Of a stretch of 64,000 bases of DNA, positions 26,839-35,202 are shown one piece after another (within the stretch, counting starts at the first letter, position 1; every line of letters starts with the position of its first letter). Both the position numbers and the translations under genes were made by a program. The notes beneath the pieces were generated by a model. It saw only the letters and a list, made by a program, of their open reading frames with translations, did no database searches and was not told where the DNA came from. This stretch comes from Thaumasiovibrio occultus (lineage in GTDB: Bacteria; Pseudomonadota; Gammaproteobacteria; Enterobacterales; Vibrionaceae), in the NCBI GenBank assembly GCA_019703815.1, contig AP023053.1, positions 792,995-856,994 of the forward strand. The letters are read 5' to 3'.

Positions 26839-28623
26839 CTAAATTGCGTTATGGCGCTCAAGATATTGAAATGCGGTTTGCGTGCCCATGTACTTACTCA
26901 ACGTCTTTACTGGCACTTGACGTAAGTCGACCACAATCAGTCCATCTAACGCATCATTGAATGCCGGGTCGACGTTAAAACAGACCAACTTGCCGTTCAA
27001 CCCCAAATACTGGCGCAATAAAACCGGTACCGCTTTGCCTTCATCCATTCGGCCAATCACCTTATTCAGCAACTGTAGATCCACCAGTGAGGACAACATA
27101 TCTGGCTGCCAAAACGCTGCCGATTTATTCGGTAAAGGATGACGAGGCGACACAAGCGCTGCATGTTGTGGGTCATAGTGGTGCACTGTCATGGTTTCAG
27201 CAATCAACTGGCGAACTAACGCATGATAATCATTACTGATACTTACCGGACCAAACAGTTTACTGATCTGTGGATAGCGCGATACATAGGTCGCTATCCC
27301 TTTCCACAACAATAATAACGCACTGAGACTGCGCTGGTATTCTGCACTAACCACCGAGCGTCCCAACTCCAGCGCGTCGCCGAGCTTATTTAAAAAGCGC
27401 TCATCATATTGGAACAATGTTCGCGAATAGAGTCCCTGAACGCCAAGCTGCGACAGAATGGCCTTCACCACCCCTAAGCGATACGCACCGACAATACGCA
27501 GCGCTTTTCTATCCCACACGAAAAGGTGCTGGTAGTGCGCATCAAACTGATCCAGATCTTCAGCCTGCCCGGTGCCTTCGCCCACAGCGCGAAAGTTAAT
27601 TTCGCGAATACGGCCCAACTCCGCCAGCACTAGCGGTATTTGACACGCCGGAGCGCAGTACACTGAAAACTCCCCCGAATTCAACAAATGCGCCCCGTGC
27701 GGCAATGCCGAAATCTCTTCACTCAGTAATGTCGCCTCAATGGGAGGGTTCACAGGAACCAGCGCAGTGTTTTCAACATTAATGTCTTTCGCCTTTTCCT
27801 TTGCGCCATTTGGCGAAGTGTTATGTCGGGTAGAGCGAAGCAAATACGTGTTTAAGCGCAGGTAGTGCACCAACCGCGTTTCATCGGGCAGATGTTTTAC
27901 TTCACGGTAAGGGATGGGCTCACCGATAGCGACATCAATTTGCTCGCGGCGCTTGTTCAACAGTTCATGCCCTAGCATTAAGGTACGTAACCTCGGATGA
28001 ATTTTACCTGCAGCATAGAAACGACGACTGTTACGCCCATTAATATATATAGGGATTGTAGTCGCTTGGGTTTTGTGGATCAGTCGTGCCACCGAACGAC
28101 TCCATTCTTTGTCGACTAAATGACCGGTTATTTTATCGATGGTAGACACTTCACCAGCGGGGAACACTAACAGAGCGCCACCGCCACTAAGATGCCGGTT
28201 AGCAACACGTAGCGCGCGAATATTCGCAACCACCGCACTTTCGCCTTCAAAAACATCGACGCCAATAAACAGATCGGCTAATTCAGGCAGCGCGTTGAGA
28301 TAGTGATTGGCGAGGATTTTTAGATCCGAACGTACGCGACCCAACAACTGCGCCAAGATCACCCCTTCCACCGCACCCAGTGGATGATTAGCAACTATCA
28401 ACAGTGGCCCCTCTCTCGGTACTGCGCTGAGTTCGCCGCGTTGAATTTGATAATCAATGCCTAACACCTCAAGGGTATAGCGGATAAACGCCTCGGTATC
28501 GAGATTTGCTGGACGCTGTTGATAAAACTGATCGAGCCGTTTTAGTCCCGTCGCCCACTCTGCGAGATTTTCAGCGACGCCAAACGGCGTTTTTCGTGGT
28601 AAACGGAAAGGACTTGGTTGCAT
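26839..28623 (-). CDS. olsF: bifunctional ornithine-lipid acyltransferase, OlsF-like
   Basis: About 594 residues. The N-terminal third is a PlsC/LPLAT-type O-acyltransferase (VANHPLGAVEGVIL, then LLVFPAGEVS and PIYINGRNSRRFY). The C-terminal half is an OlsB/GNAT-like N-acyltransferase (FRAVGEGTGQAEDLDQFDAHY, VGAYRLG, SRTLFQYDERF, ELGRSVVSAEYQ). This fusion is the OlsF type that makes ornithine lipids in one protein, typically under phosphate limitation in bacteria including vibrios. ATG 28623 follows TTAGGGG; the ATG at 28653 lies ahead of that site. A 17-unit AAGAG tract lies 163 bases upstream. Confidence 0.85.
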   Translation of the reverse strand: MQPSPFRLPRKTPFGVAENLAEWATGLKRLDQFYQQRPANLDTEAFIRYTLEVLGIDYQIQRGELSAVPREGPLLIVANHPLGAVEGVILAQLLGRVRSDLKILANHYLNALPELADLFIGVDVFEGESAVVANIRALRVANRHLSGGGALLVFPAGEVSTIDKITGHLVDKEWSRSVARLIHKTQATTIPIYINGRNSRRFYAAGKIHPRLRTLMLGHELLNKRREQIDVAIGEPIPYREVKHLPDETRLVHYLRLNTYLLRSTRHNTSPNGAKEKAKDINVENTALVPVNPPIEATLLSEEISALPHGAHLLNSGEFSVYCAPACQIPLVLAELGRIREINFRAVGEGTGQAEDLDQFDAHYQHLFVWDRKALRIVGAYRLGVVKAILSQLGVQGLYSRTLFQYDERFLNKLGDALELGRSVVSAEYQRSLSALLLLWKGIATYVSRYPQISKLFGPVSISNDYHALVRQLIAETMTVHHYDPQHAALVSPRHPLPNKSAAFWQPDMLSSLVDLQLLNKVIGRMDEGKAVPVLLRQYLGLNGKLVCFNVDPAFNDALDGLIVVDLRQVPVKTLSKYMGTQTAFQYLERHNAI

Positions 28624-28785
28624 AACTACCCCTAACTCTTTGGCAAATAACATGTAAGTTATGCGACGAGTATGCGGCGGCCTTGTGATCGATACGTGTC
28701 ACCCCTGCGTCAGTTTGATGCCATCTTAGTGACAGCTAAATGACAAACCGACAAACTGAAGCACCAAGGTATAGGAGCTATGTAC

Positions 28786-28870
28786 AAGAGAAGAGAAGAG
28801 AAGAGAAGAGAAGAGAAGAGAAGAGAAGAGAAGAGAAGAGAAGAGAAGAGAAGAGAAGAGAAGAGAAGAG
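28786..28870. repeat. pentanucleotide microsatellite, 17 x AAGAG
   Basis: Seventeen perfect AAGAG units in a row (CTCTT on the minus strand), directly followed by an imperfect A-rich tail (AAAAAAGAAG). Non-coding, in the 367-base gap between the rhomboid gene and olsF, both on the minus strand. Confidence 0.97.
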
Positions 28871-28902
28871 AAAAAAGAAGATCAATGTATTAGGTTGGTC
28901 GT

Positions 28903-28955
28903 TCACTCGTTAGCGATAGCCTAAGCGCTTGAGGAAAGGCAGGGCTAACGAGTGA
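28903..28955. repeat. 12-bp perfect inverted repeat
   Basis: TCACTCGTTAGC (28903-28914) pairs with GCTAACGAGTGA (28944-28955) over a 29-base gap. It lies 36 bases after the rhomboid stop and may act as its terminator or mRNA-stabilising stem. Confidence 0.7.
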
Positions 28956-28990
28956 GGGAAGACTGCGTTCTATCCAACGCCAGCTGTAAG

Positions 28991-29554
28991 TTATCCGATA
29001 TCGGCCGACGCGCGTTTTTTATCACGCTGGGCATCGTAATACGCTAACAAACCACCGACAACCGCCCCAAACAGGTGACTTTCAAAACTGATCCGGAAAT
29101 TGCTTGGTAGTACGCCAAATAACATCCCACCGTAGAAAATCAACACCGCCAACGAGATCAGCAATGATTTGATGCTACGACGTAAAAAGCCGTAACAGAT
29201 CAAATAGCCCCACAAGGCGTAAATGATCCCGCTTAATCCTACGTGGTAAGAGTTACCGCGCGCCAGCAGCCAAACCGCCAGTCCGGTCAGCAACCAACTG
29301 ATGATCAAAATGCGATAGTAGCGGCGAGCCGAAAACTGAATTAAGGCGACAGAAAGAATGGAGAAACTCACCGCATTACCAAAGAAATGGGGAAAGCTGG
29401 CGTGGATCAGCGGAGAAAACAAAATCCCTTTCAGGCCAGCGCTATCACGCGGCAAAATTCCCCAACTGTCGATGCTAAAAAAAACCACGTTAACCACAGT
29501 CAACGCGAGTAAAATGGCGAGGAACACACCCAAATTGATCAAATGTTGCCGCAT
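28991..29554 (-). CDS. rhomboid-family intramembrane serine protease
   Basis: 187 residues, about six membrane helices. The rhomboid motifs are in order: HFFGNA (HxxxN oxyanion side), the catalytic Ser in HVGLSGI, and the catalytic His in ESHLFGAVVG. The size fits the small bacterial rhomboids, some of which (rhombosortases) process GlyGly-CTERM proteins in vibrios; no GlyGly-CTERM substrate was seen here. Confidence 0.88.
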   Translation of the reverse strand: MRQHLINLGVFLAILLALTVVNVVFFSIDSWGILPRDSAGLKGILFSPLIHASFPHFFGNAVSFSILSVALIQFSARRYYRILIISWLLTGLAVWLLARGNSYHVGLSGIIYALWGYLICYGFLRRSIKSLLISLAVLIFYGGMLFGVLPSNFRISFESHLFGAVVGGLLAYYDAQRDKKRASADIG

Positions 29555-29677
29555 AGTTTTCCCTTTTCTGCTGCTGGAATGGTATTTATCGTGCTTGTAT
29601 CGACTTATCGCACTTGCATCGACGCGGTGCTAGTTGGCGGTAGTATCGATGTTTGATTGCGATAGAAAGCGCAGCCG

Positions 29678-30208
29678 TTACAAAATTACCAACGCCAGTT
29701 TAGCCAGGTTATACGCATCAACATACGCAGAATGCTGTCGCCCTTCCCACTCAAGACCCAACTTGTCCATCGCGCCTTTGTGACCAATACGACTTGCTTT
29801 CGCTTTTTGGTGCAGCGCAAACAAGGTCGACATATTCAGGTATTCGGTAAAAGGAACCTCTAAGCCTTTCTGTAGGCACTCTTTCAGTAAAACCTGATCA
29901 TCCCGCCCCCACGCGGCATAGATTTTGTTCGCCCCGCCGAAGTTTTTAATCATCGATTGCAACACGTCGTCTAATGGACGCCCTTGCTTCTCTATTACTT
30001 TCGGTTTTATCCCGGTGAGCTCGGTGCAGAACCACGAGATCTCATCGTGCTCTGGCTTTACAAAATACTGTGCTCGCTTGACGATTTTTTGGGTGCCGAG
30101 ATCAATCTCAGCGAGCCCTACTTCAATGATCTCTCCGGTTTTCTCTGGTCTGCCGTCGTTCCAGCAGCACATTTCTAAGTCAAAACAGACAATGCGGTGG
30201 TAATTCAT
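29678..30208 (-). CDS. DEDDh 3'-5' exonuclease domain protein
   Basis: 176 residues, a stand-alone exonuclease domain of the DnaQ/RNase T superfamily. Exo I is CFDLEMCCW (Asp-x-Glu), Exo II is around AAWGRDDQVLL, and Exo III is the H-x4-D in QHSAYVDAYNL. Such proteins (KapD-like) trim RNA or DNA ends; the substrate here is unknown. Monocistronic. Confidence 0.85.
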   Translation of the reverse strand: MNYHRIVCFDLEMCCWNDGRPEKTGEIIEVGLAEIDLGTQKIVKRAQYFVKPEHDEISWFCTELTGIKPKVIEKQGRPLDDVLQSMIKNFGGANKIYAAWGRDDQVLLKECLQKGLEVPFTEYLNMSTLFALHQKAKASRIGHKGAMDKLGLEWEGRQHSAYVDAYNLAKLALVIL

Positions 30209-30430
30209 GATGCGTGTATCTTGATGTTGAGTCTAAGTCGATCACTCAGCGCGCTGGGCTAAAGTCACGTTAAATTGGCATCAAACGTGCGATCTCGCCT
30301 GACACCATTGCCGCGTCATTCTAATTATACCGACTTGGCGCTGAGTAATTTCTTGCCATACTACCTGATTCTAACGCTAAGTTTTACCATCTAGCAGTGC
30401 AACTGCCTTTAAAACCACCATTTACCCTCA

Positions 30431-31066
30431 CTATTGCGTCATCTCTTGCAATGCTTGCTCTAATGCTTCTTGTGATTGCGCACCAGAGAGCAAAAATTTG
30501 CTATCAAAAATGAACGACGGCACGGTACGTACCCCCAACTGGCGATAGTACTCTTGCACATGGCGTACTTGTGGCCGGTACTTGTCGGTTTCCAATACCT
30601 TGGCAATATCAAGATGCTCAAGCTCTAGTTCACGCGCAATCTCGTTGAGTGTTGATAGTGCACTCGGATTACGGTTCTCGCTAAAATATGCGCTAAACAA
30701 GGCTTTTACCACCGCCTGTTGCTTGCCTGATCCTTTCGCAACATAAAGAAAGCGGTGGGCATCGAAGGTGTTATACAGCAGTTTGTCATCGGTAAAATGA
30801 AAGTTGAATCCCAGCGTTTCCCCTATCGCGGTTAATTGCTTGGTATTTTCTTGCCAATCTTCGTGTGTCATACCGAAGTTTTCCATCATGTGTTGTGCGA
30901 GGCTCATGCCCTCTGGCAGCATGCGGGGATATAACTCGTAACCATGAAAAGATAAGTTAACTCTTAATCGGGGTAGGTTTTCCATCGCTTTTAGCAACCT
31001 AAAATAACTTACCGCACTCCAAGGGCAGCAAATATCAACAACGACATCCACTTTTAAATCTGACAT
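30431..31066 (-). CDS. DsbA-fold FrnE-like oxidoreductase with a single active-site Cys
   Basis: About 211 residues, thioredoxin fold with the helical insertion of the FrnE/HCCA-isomerase branch (FDAHRFLYVAKGSGK, then RTVPSFIFDSKFLLSGAQ with the cis-Pro). The CxxC motif reads CCPWS: the second cysteine of CPWC is replaced by Ser, leaving a monothiol site. No signal peptide, so cytoplasmic. Starts at 31072 and 31066 are both possible; AGGAGG lies somewhat far upstream. Confidence 0.8.
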   Translation of the reverse strand: MSDLKVDVVVDICCPWSAVSYFRLLKAMENLPRLRVNLSFHGYELYPRMLPEGMSLAQHMMENFGMTHEDWQENTKQLTAIGETLGFNFHFTDDKLLYNTFDAHRFLYVAKGSGKQQAVVKALFSAYFSENRNPSALSTLNEIARELELEHLDIAKVLETDKYRPQVRHVQEYYRQLGVRTVPSFIFDSKFLLSGAQSQEALEQALQEMTQ

Positions 31067-31350
31067 TCTCATAACGCGCTCAGTCTGCCTCCTTGACAAA
31101 TTCAGGTAGAAAACGTGAAAACAAGTTCCTGCTTCTGCCTATTGTCAAAGGCCAGCATTAATAAACATGGTTCACTTTTTATAGTGTAGTGAACCTGGCA
31201 TTTTTTCCGCGCTAATACTGGCGTAAATCGACAAATTGGTTTGTCAATTGCTGGTAAAATTGCATCGCGACATTGAGTTGATCTACAGTAACAACCAGTT
31301 TACTTACTTGCTCAAGATTTCTTACACCTTGAGCCCTTTCAGGATGATGT

Positions 31351-33213
31351 ATGGCTCTCTACCGTTTTATAGAAAATCTTATTCCCGCGATGCCTGACGA
31401 GGCCGCCGAGCAACCGCCCCAAGGGCTGTGGGCTTTTTGTCGTCACTACACCAAAGGTTACGAAGTACCGTTACTGATCATGACAGGCCTGACGATGCTG
31501 ATCGCGATCAGTGAGGTCATTTTGTTTGGCTTTATGGGTACCTTGGTGGATTGGCTGGTACAGTACACCCCTGAAACCTTCCTAGAAAAAGAGAAAGGCA
31601 CGCTGATCAAAATGTCGCTTTTAGTGCTCGTTGGGATCCCGTGCTTAGTGTTACTGCACTCGTTGGTCGTACATCAAATTTTGCTCGGTAACTATCCGAT
31701 GAAGATACGCTGGCTCGCCCACCGCTATTTGTTGCGTCAGAGTATCTCCTTTTATCAAGACGATTTTGCCGGGCGCATCGCCACCAAAGTGATGCAAACC
31801 TCGCTCGCAGTGCGTGAAACCGTCATGAAGTTGCTAGATGTAATGGTCTATGTGTCGGTCTATTTCACGTCGATGATGATCATGATCGCCAAGGCAGACT
31901 ATCGCTTAATGCTGCCCATGCTGTGCTGGCTATTTGCCTACATTGGTATCCAATACTATTTCGTGCCAAAACTAAAACGTGTGTCGACAGAGCAAGCAGA
32001 TGCCCGCTCGATGATGACCGGGCGCATTGTCGATAGCTACACCAATATCTCCACCGTAAAGCTATTCGCGCACACCGATAAAGAAGAAGATTATGCGCGG
32101 GAAGGGATGAGCGGCTTTCTGGAAACTGTCTATCGCCAAATGCGCTTAGTGACCGGGATTAATCTCAGCGTCGAAGCCATCAACTATATCCTCGTGTTCG
32201 TCATTGGCGCGGTTGCGATTGGTTTATGGATAGGTAATACCATCACCATCGGTGCGATTGCCGTTGCGGTGAGTTTAGCCCTGCGCCTGAACGGGATGTC
32301 ACACTGGATCATGTGGGAGCTGAGCACCCTGTTTGAAAATATCGGCACCGTTGCCGACGGGATGTCGACGCTCACCAAACCAACAGACATCAACGACAAG
32401 CCTGATGCCGAGCCACTTGATGTCACCGAAGGCGGTATCGCGTTCGACAATGTCAGTTTCCACTACGGCGAAGAATCCGGTGTCATTGACGATTTGAACC
32501 TAGTGATTAAGCCCGGCGAAAAAGTCGGCTTGGTCGGCCGCTCTGGCGCGGGAAAATCGACCTTGGTGAATCTACTGCTGCGTTTTCATGATATAGAGCA
32601 AGGTGGGATCAGCATTGACGGCCAAGATATCAAATCCGTCACCCAAGATAGCCTTCGCGCCCAAATTGGTATGGTGACCCAAGACACCTCTCTGCTCCAT
32701 CGCTCGATCCGCGACAACATTCTTTATGGCCGCCCTGATGCGAGCGAAGAAGATTTATTAGCCGCAACCGAACAAGCGCAAGCGCATGAGTTTATTGCGA
32801 CTCTGTCTGATCCACACGGCAATCACGGTTATGACGCCCAAGTGGGTGAACGCGGGGTGAAGTTGTCGGGCGGCCAGCGTCAACGCATTGCGATTTCACG
32901 CGTTCTGCTTAAAGACGCGCCTATTTTGGTGCTCGATGAAGCAACCTCGGCGCTCGACTCAGAAGTCGAATCAGCAATTCAAGAAAGCCTATACGAATTA
33001 ATGAAAGGCAAAACCGTAATTGCTATCGCTCACCGTTTATCGACAATTGCCGCAATGGACCGCTTAATTGTGTTAGATAAAGGTAAAATTGTTGAGCAAG
33101 GCACCCACCAAGAGCTCGTCGCGCAAAAAGGTATTTATGCGCAGTTATGGGCCCATCAGACCGGGGGTTTTCTTGGGCAAGATACTGCAAACGACAATGA
33201 AAATAGTGAATAA
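31351..33213 (+). CDS. ABC exporter, fused permease and ATPase, 620 aa
   Basis: Half-transporter with six predicted membrane helices (residues about 40-330) and one ATPase domain. Walker A GRSGAGKST, the Q-loop MVTQDTSLLH, the signature KLSGGQRQR, Walker B ILVLDEATSALDS and the H-loop IAHRLSTIA are all intact. It should work as a homodimer. It resembles MsbA/multidrug exporters but lacks features that fix a substrate. ATG at 31351. Single gene with a terminator at 33322. Confidence 0.88.
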   Translation: MALYRFIENLIPAMPDEAAEQPPQGLWAFCRHYTKGYEVPLLIMTGLTMLIAISEVILFGFMGTLVDWLVQYTPETFLEKEKGTLIKMSLLVLVGIPCLVLLHSLVVHQILLGNYPMKIRWLAHRYLLRQSISFYQDDFAGRIATKVMQTSLAVRETVMKLLDVMVYVSVYFTSMMIMIAKADYRLMLPMLCWLFAYIGIQYYFVPKLKRVSTEQADARSMMTGRIVDSYTNISTVKLFAHTDKEEDYAREGMSGFLETVYRQMRLVTGINLSVEAINYILVFVIGAVAIGLWIGNTITIGAIAVAVSLALRLNGMSHWIMWELSTLFENIGTVADGMSTLTKPTDINDKPDAEPLDVTEGGIAFDNVSFHYGEESGVIDDLNLVIKPGEKVGLVGRSGAGKSTLVNLLLRFHDIEQGGISIDGQDIKSVTQDSLRAQIGMVTQDTSLLHRSIRDNILYGRPDASEEDLLAATEQAQAHEFIATLSDPHGNHGYDAQVGERGVKLSGGQRQRIAISRVLLKDAPILVLDEATSALDSEVESAIQESLYELMKGKTVIAIAHRLSTIAAMDRLIVLDKGKIVEQGTHQELVAQKGIYAQLWAHQTGGFLGQDTANDNENSE

Positions 33214-33321
33214 TGCTATTTTCGCAGCGAAAATTTCTTAACTTTTATGCCTAATGAGCCTACAGTTTGCTTTGTCAGCATGAAATCAGCTAATTGTTAA
33301 CCTTAGCATAAAATATCCCAC

Positions 33322-33346
33322 AGAGGGCGCTTCGCCCTCTATTATT
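33322..33346 (+). terminator. intrinsic terminator of the ABC exporter gene
   Basis: AGAGGGCG-CTT-CGCCCTCT followed by ATTATTTCCTTCTTT. Confidence 0.7.
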
Positions 33347-33433
33347 TCCTTCTTTGCAATATATTCGAATAATTGTTAATCATATGCGTTACATCTGCTA
33401 ACAGACATATTTTTGTCACACTATAAGTTTACC

Positions 33434-33462
33434 TTGACCTCTGTCACAATTTTGAGATTATA
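33434..33462 (+). promoter_or_regulatory. sigma-70-type promoter ahead of the 33499 gene
   Basis: TTGACC (33434-33439), 17-base spacer, ATTATA (33457-33462). Placed 36 bases before the ATG of the small gene, which supports that gene as expressed. Confidence 0.6.
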
Positions 33463-33498
33463 AAGACTTATTCTTTAGGCAAACAACGTCATATTACG

Positions 33499-33702
33499 AT
33501 GCAAAATAAATCACATATCGCACTTAAAGCGCGACTAGCGCAGTGTAATTCACTCGAAGAAGTGATCACGCTATCGCGCAGAGTCACTAACCCGTTCCTT
33601 AATCCGAACAACGAAGAGCGTGATAGAGGATTAACATCCACTGAAGAAGATCAACAAGTCAAACGTCCACAGCCGCAACGCTGGCCAACGGAACCTGAGT
33701 AG
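33499..33702 (+). CDS. small charged hypothetical protein, 67 aa
   Basis: Not recognised. Soluble, rich in Arg, Gln and Glu; N-terminal MQNKSHIALKARLAQCNSLE, then LSRRVTNPFLNPNNEE and a disordered proline-rich tail. It has a good promoter at 33434 but a weak ribosome binding site. Its stop codon touches the PurR-like operator of purC. Confidence 0.55.
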   Translation: MQNKSHIALKARLAQCNSLEEVITLSRRVTNPFLNPNNEERDRGLTSTEEDQQVKRPQPQRWPTEPE

Positions 33703-33718
33703 CGCAAACGTTTGCTTT
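33701..33718 (+). promoter_or_regulatory. PurR-like operator upstream of purC
   Basis: AGCGCAAACGTTTGCTTT holds the same 12-base palindrome GCAAACGTTTGC (33704-33715) as the site near the purine permease. About 90 bases before the purC ATG, the usual place for PurR control of purine synthesis genes. Confidence 0.8.
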
Positions 33719-33807
33719 TTTGATGGCACACAGGACAAGTTCTGGTATTATGCCTGCAACTTTCGATCGTTCCGATCCCTGTAGTTTTTTGAAATAGGAA
33801 CTTCAAG

Positions 33808-34911
33808 ATGAGCCTTGCCGATACTGTCCTTGCGGTCAATGATGACCTCCCTATTCGCACTCAGTTACCTGTTCACAGTGGCAAAGTCCGCTCTGTCTAT
33901 TGGCTAACAGACGAAGATAGCCGCCGTCTTATCCAAGAAAAAGGTTATGACGTTGCCCACGATGCGCCATTGGCGATCATGGTGATCAGCGATCGCATCT
34001 CAGCGTTCGACTGTATCTGGCATGCTGAGGGTGGGCTCAACGGTGTTCCGGGCAAAGGCGCCGCACTGAATGCGATTTCTAACCACTGGTTCCATCTCTT
34101 TAAACAAAACGGCTTGGCCGATAGCCATATCTTAGATATTCCTCACCCGTTTGTATGGATCGTACAAAAAGCCAAACCTATTAAGATTGAAGCCATTTGC
34201 CGCCAGTATATTACCGGCTCAATGTGGCGTGCTTACGAAAAAGGTGAACGTGAGTTTTGCGGGATCACCCTTCCCGACGGCTTGGCAAAAGATCAAAAAT
34301 TACCAGAATTGCTGATGACTCCATCAACCAAAGGCATTTTGGAAGGCATCCCCGGCGTACCAGCCCAAGATGATGTCAACATTACCCGTCAAAACATCGA
34401 AGATAACTTCGCCGCATTCAATTTCAGCAGCGCGGATGATATCGCCGTCTATGAGAAGTGCCTCAGTGAAGGTTTTGCGGTGATCAGCAACGCCCTCGCA
34501 GAGCTTGATCAGATGTTTATCGACACCAAATTTGAATTTGGTTACGTCACCGACGCCAGCGGCACTGAAAAGCTGATCTATATGGACGAAGTTGGCACCC
34601 CAGATTCATCCCGTATTTGGGATGGCGCGGCGTATCGTGATGGCAAGATTGTCGAAAACTCCAAGGAAGACTTCCGCCAAGCTCTGCTCAACTACTTCCC
34701 CGATCCCGACATCCTGCTTAACAAAGACAGAATGGATGAGCGCAGCGCACTTGCGCGTGACAACGCACTGCCACAAGAGATGCTAATGCAGATCTCACGC
34801 ACGTACGTCGGTATAGCGGAAAAAGTGATTGGACGAAAACTCACCTTAAGTGACAACCCTAAACAAGAAATCATCCAAATTTTGCGCGACGAATATCAGC
34901 TCATTGACTAA
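33808..34911 (+). CDS. purC: SAICAR synthase PurC, long form
   Basis: Phosphoribosylaminoimidazole-succinocarboxamide synthase, step eight of IMP synthesis, ATP-dependent ligation of aspartate to CAIR. 367 residues, the long type found in vibrios and relatives rather than the 237-residue E. coli form. Family motifs: [75 protein letters not shown] precedes the ATG. PurR-type operator upstream, terminator downstream. Confidence 0.95.
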   Translation: MSLADTVLAVNDDLPIRTQLPVHSGKVRSVYWLTDEDSRRLIQEKGYDVAHDAPLAIMVISDRISAFDCIWHAEGGLNGVPGKGAALNAISNHWFHLFKQNGLADSHILDIPHPFVWIVQKAKPIKIEAICRQYITGSMWRAYEKGEREFCGITLPDGLAKDQKLPELLMTPSTKGILEGIPGVPAQDDVNITRQNIEDNFAAFNFSSADDIAVYEKCLSEGFAVISNALAELDQMFIDTKFEFGYVTDASGTEKLIYMDEVGTPDSSRIWDGAAYRDGKIVENSKEDFRQALLNYFPDPDILLNKDRMDERSALARDNALPQEMLMQISRTYVGIAEKVIGRKLTLSDNPKQEIIQILRDEYQLID

Positions 34912-34941
34912 GCACTAACCTCGTCACGCCAAAATGGCATC

Positions 34942-34976
34942 GCGCCTGTTTTGCTTTCGCAACAGGCGCTTTTTAT
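34942..34976 (+). terminator. intrinsic terminator of purC
   Basis: GCGCCTGTT-TTGCTTTCGC-AACAGGCGC followed by TTTTTATT. Confidence 0.85.
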
Positions 34977-35140
34977 TGTTCTAGCTCACAATCGACAATT
35001 TTACTTACAAATTCCCCAACGGCTGACTATCAATATAAATCGCTTATAAATCCGACTTTATCACCCTAAATCCGTGCTTTTACGCCAAAATTGTTTAATG
35101 AATTTATTGTCAAACTACTCAGACCTGTTTGGTTAACCTC

Positions 35141-35169
35141 TTGACTCAGCTAAAAATGCCACCTTAAAT
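35141..35169 (+). promoter_or_regulatory. candidate promoter of the acyl-CoA ligase gene
   Basis: TTGACT (35141-35146), 17-base spacer, TTAAAT (35164-35169), 33 bases before the chosen GTG start. Confidence 0.45.
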
Positions 35170-35202
35170 TAACAATGAATTAACATGGTTTTAGGGGGAC
35201 AT

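Noticed and set aside
28786-28870. AAGAG tract as part of a coding repeat (as in Neisseria opa)
   Set aside because: Neither strand gives a frame with a ribosome binding site joined to a neighbouring gene; the olsF frame begins 163 bases away.
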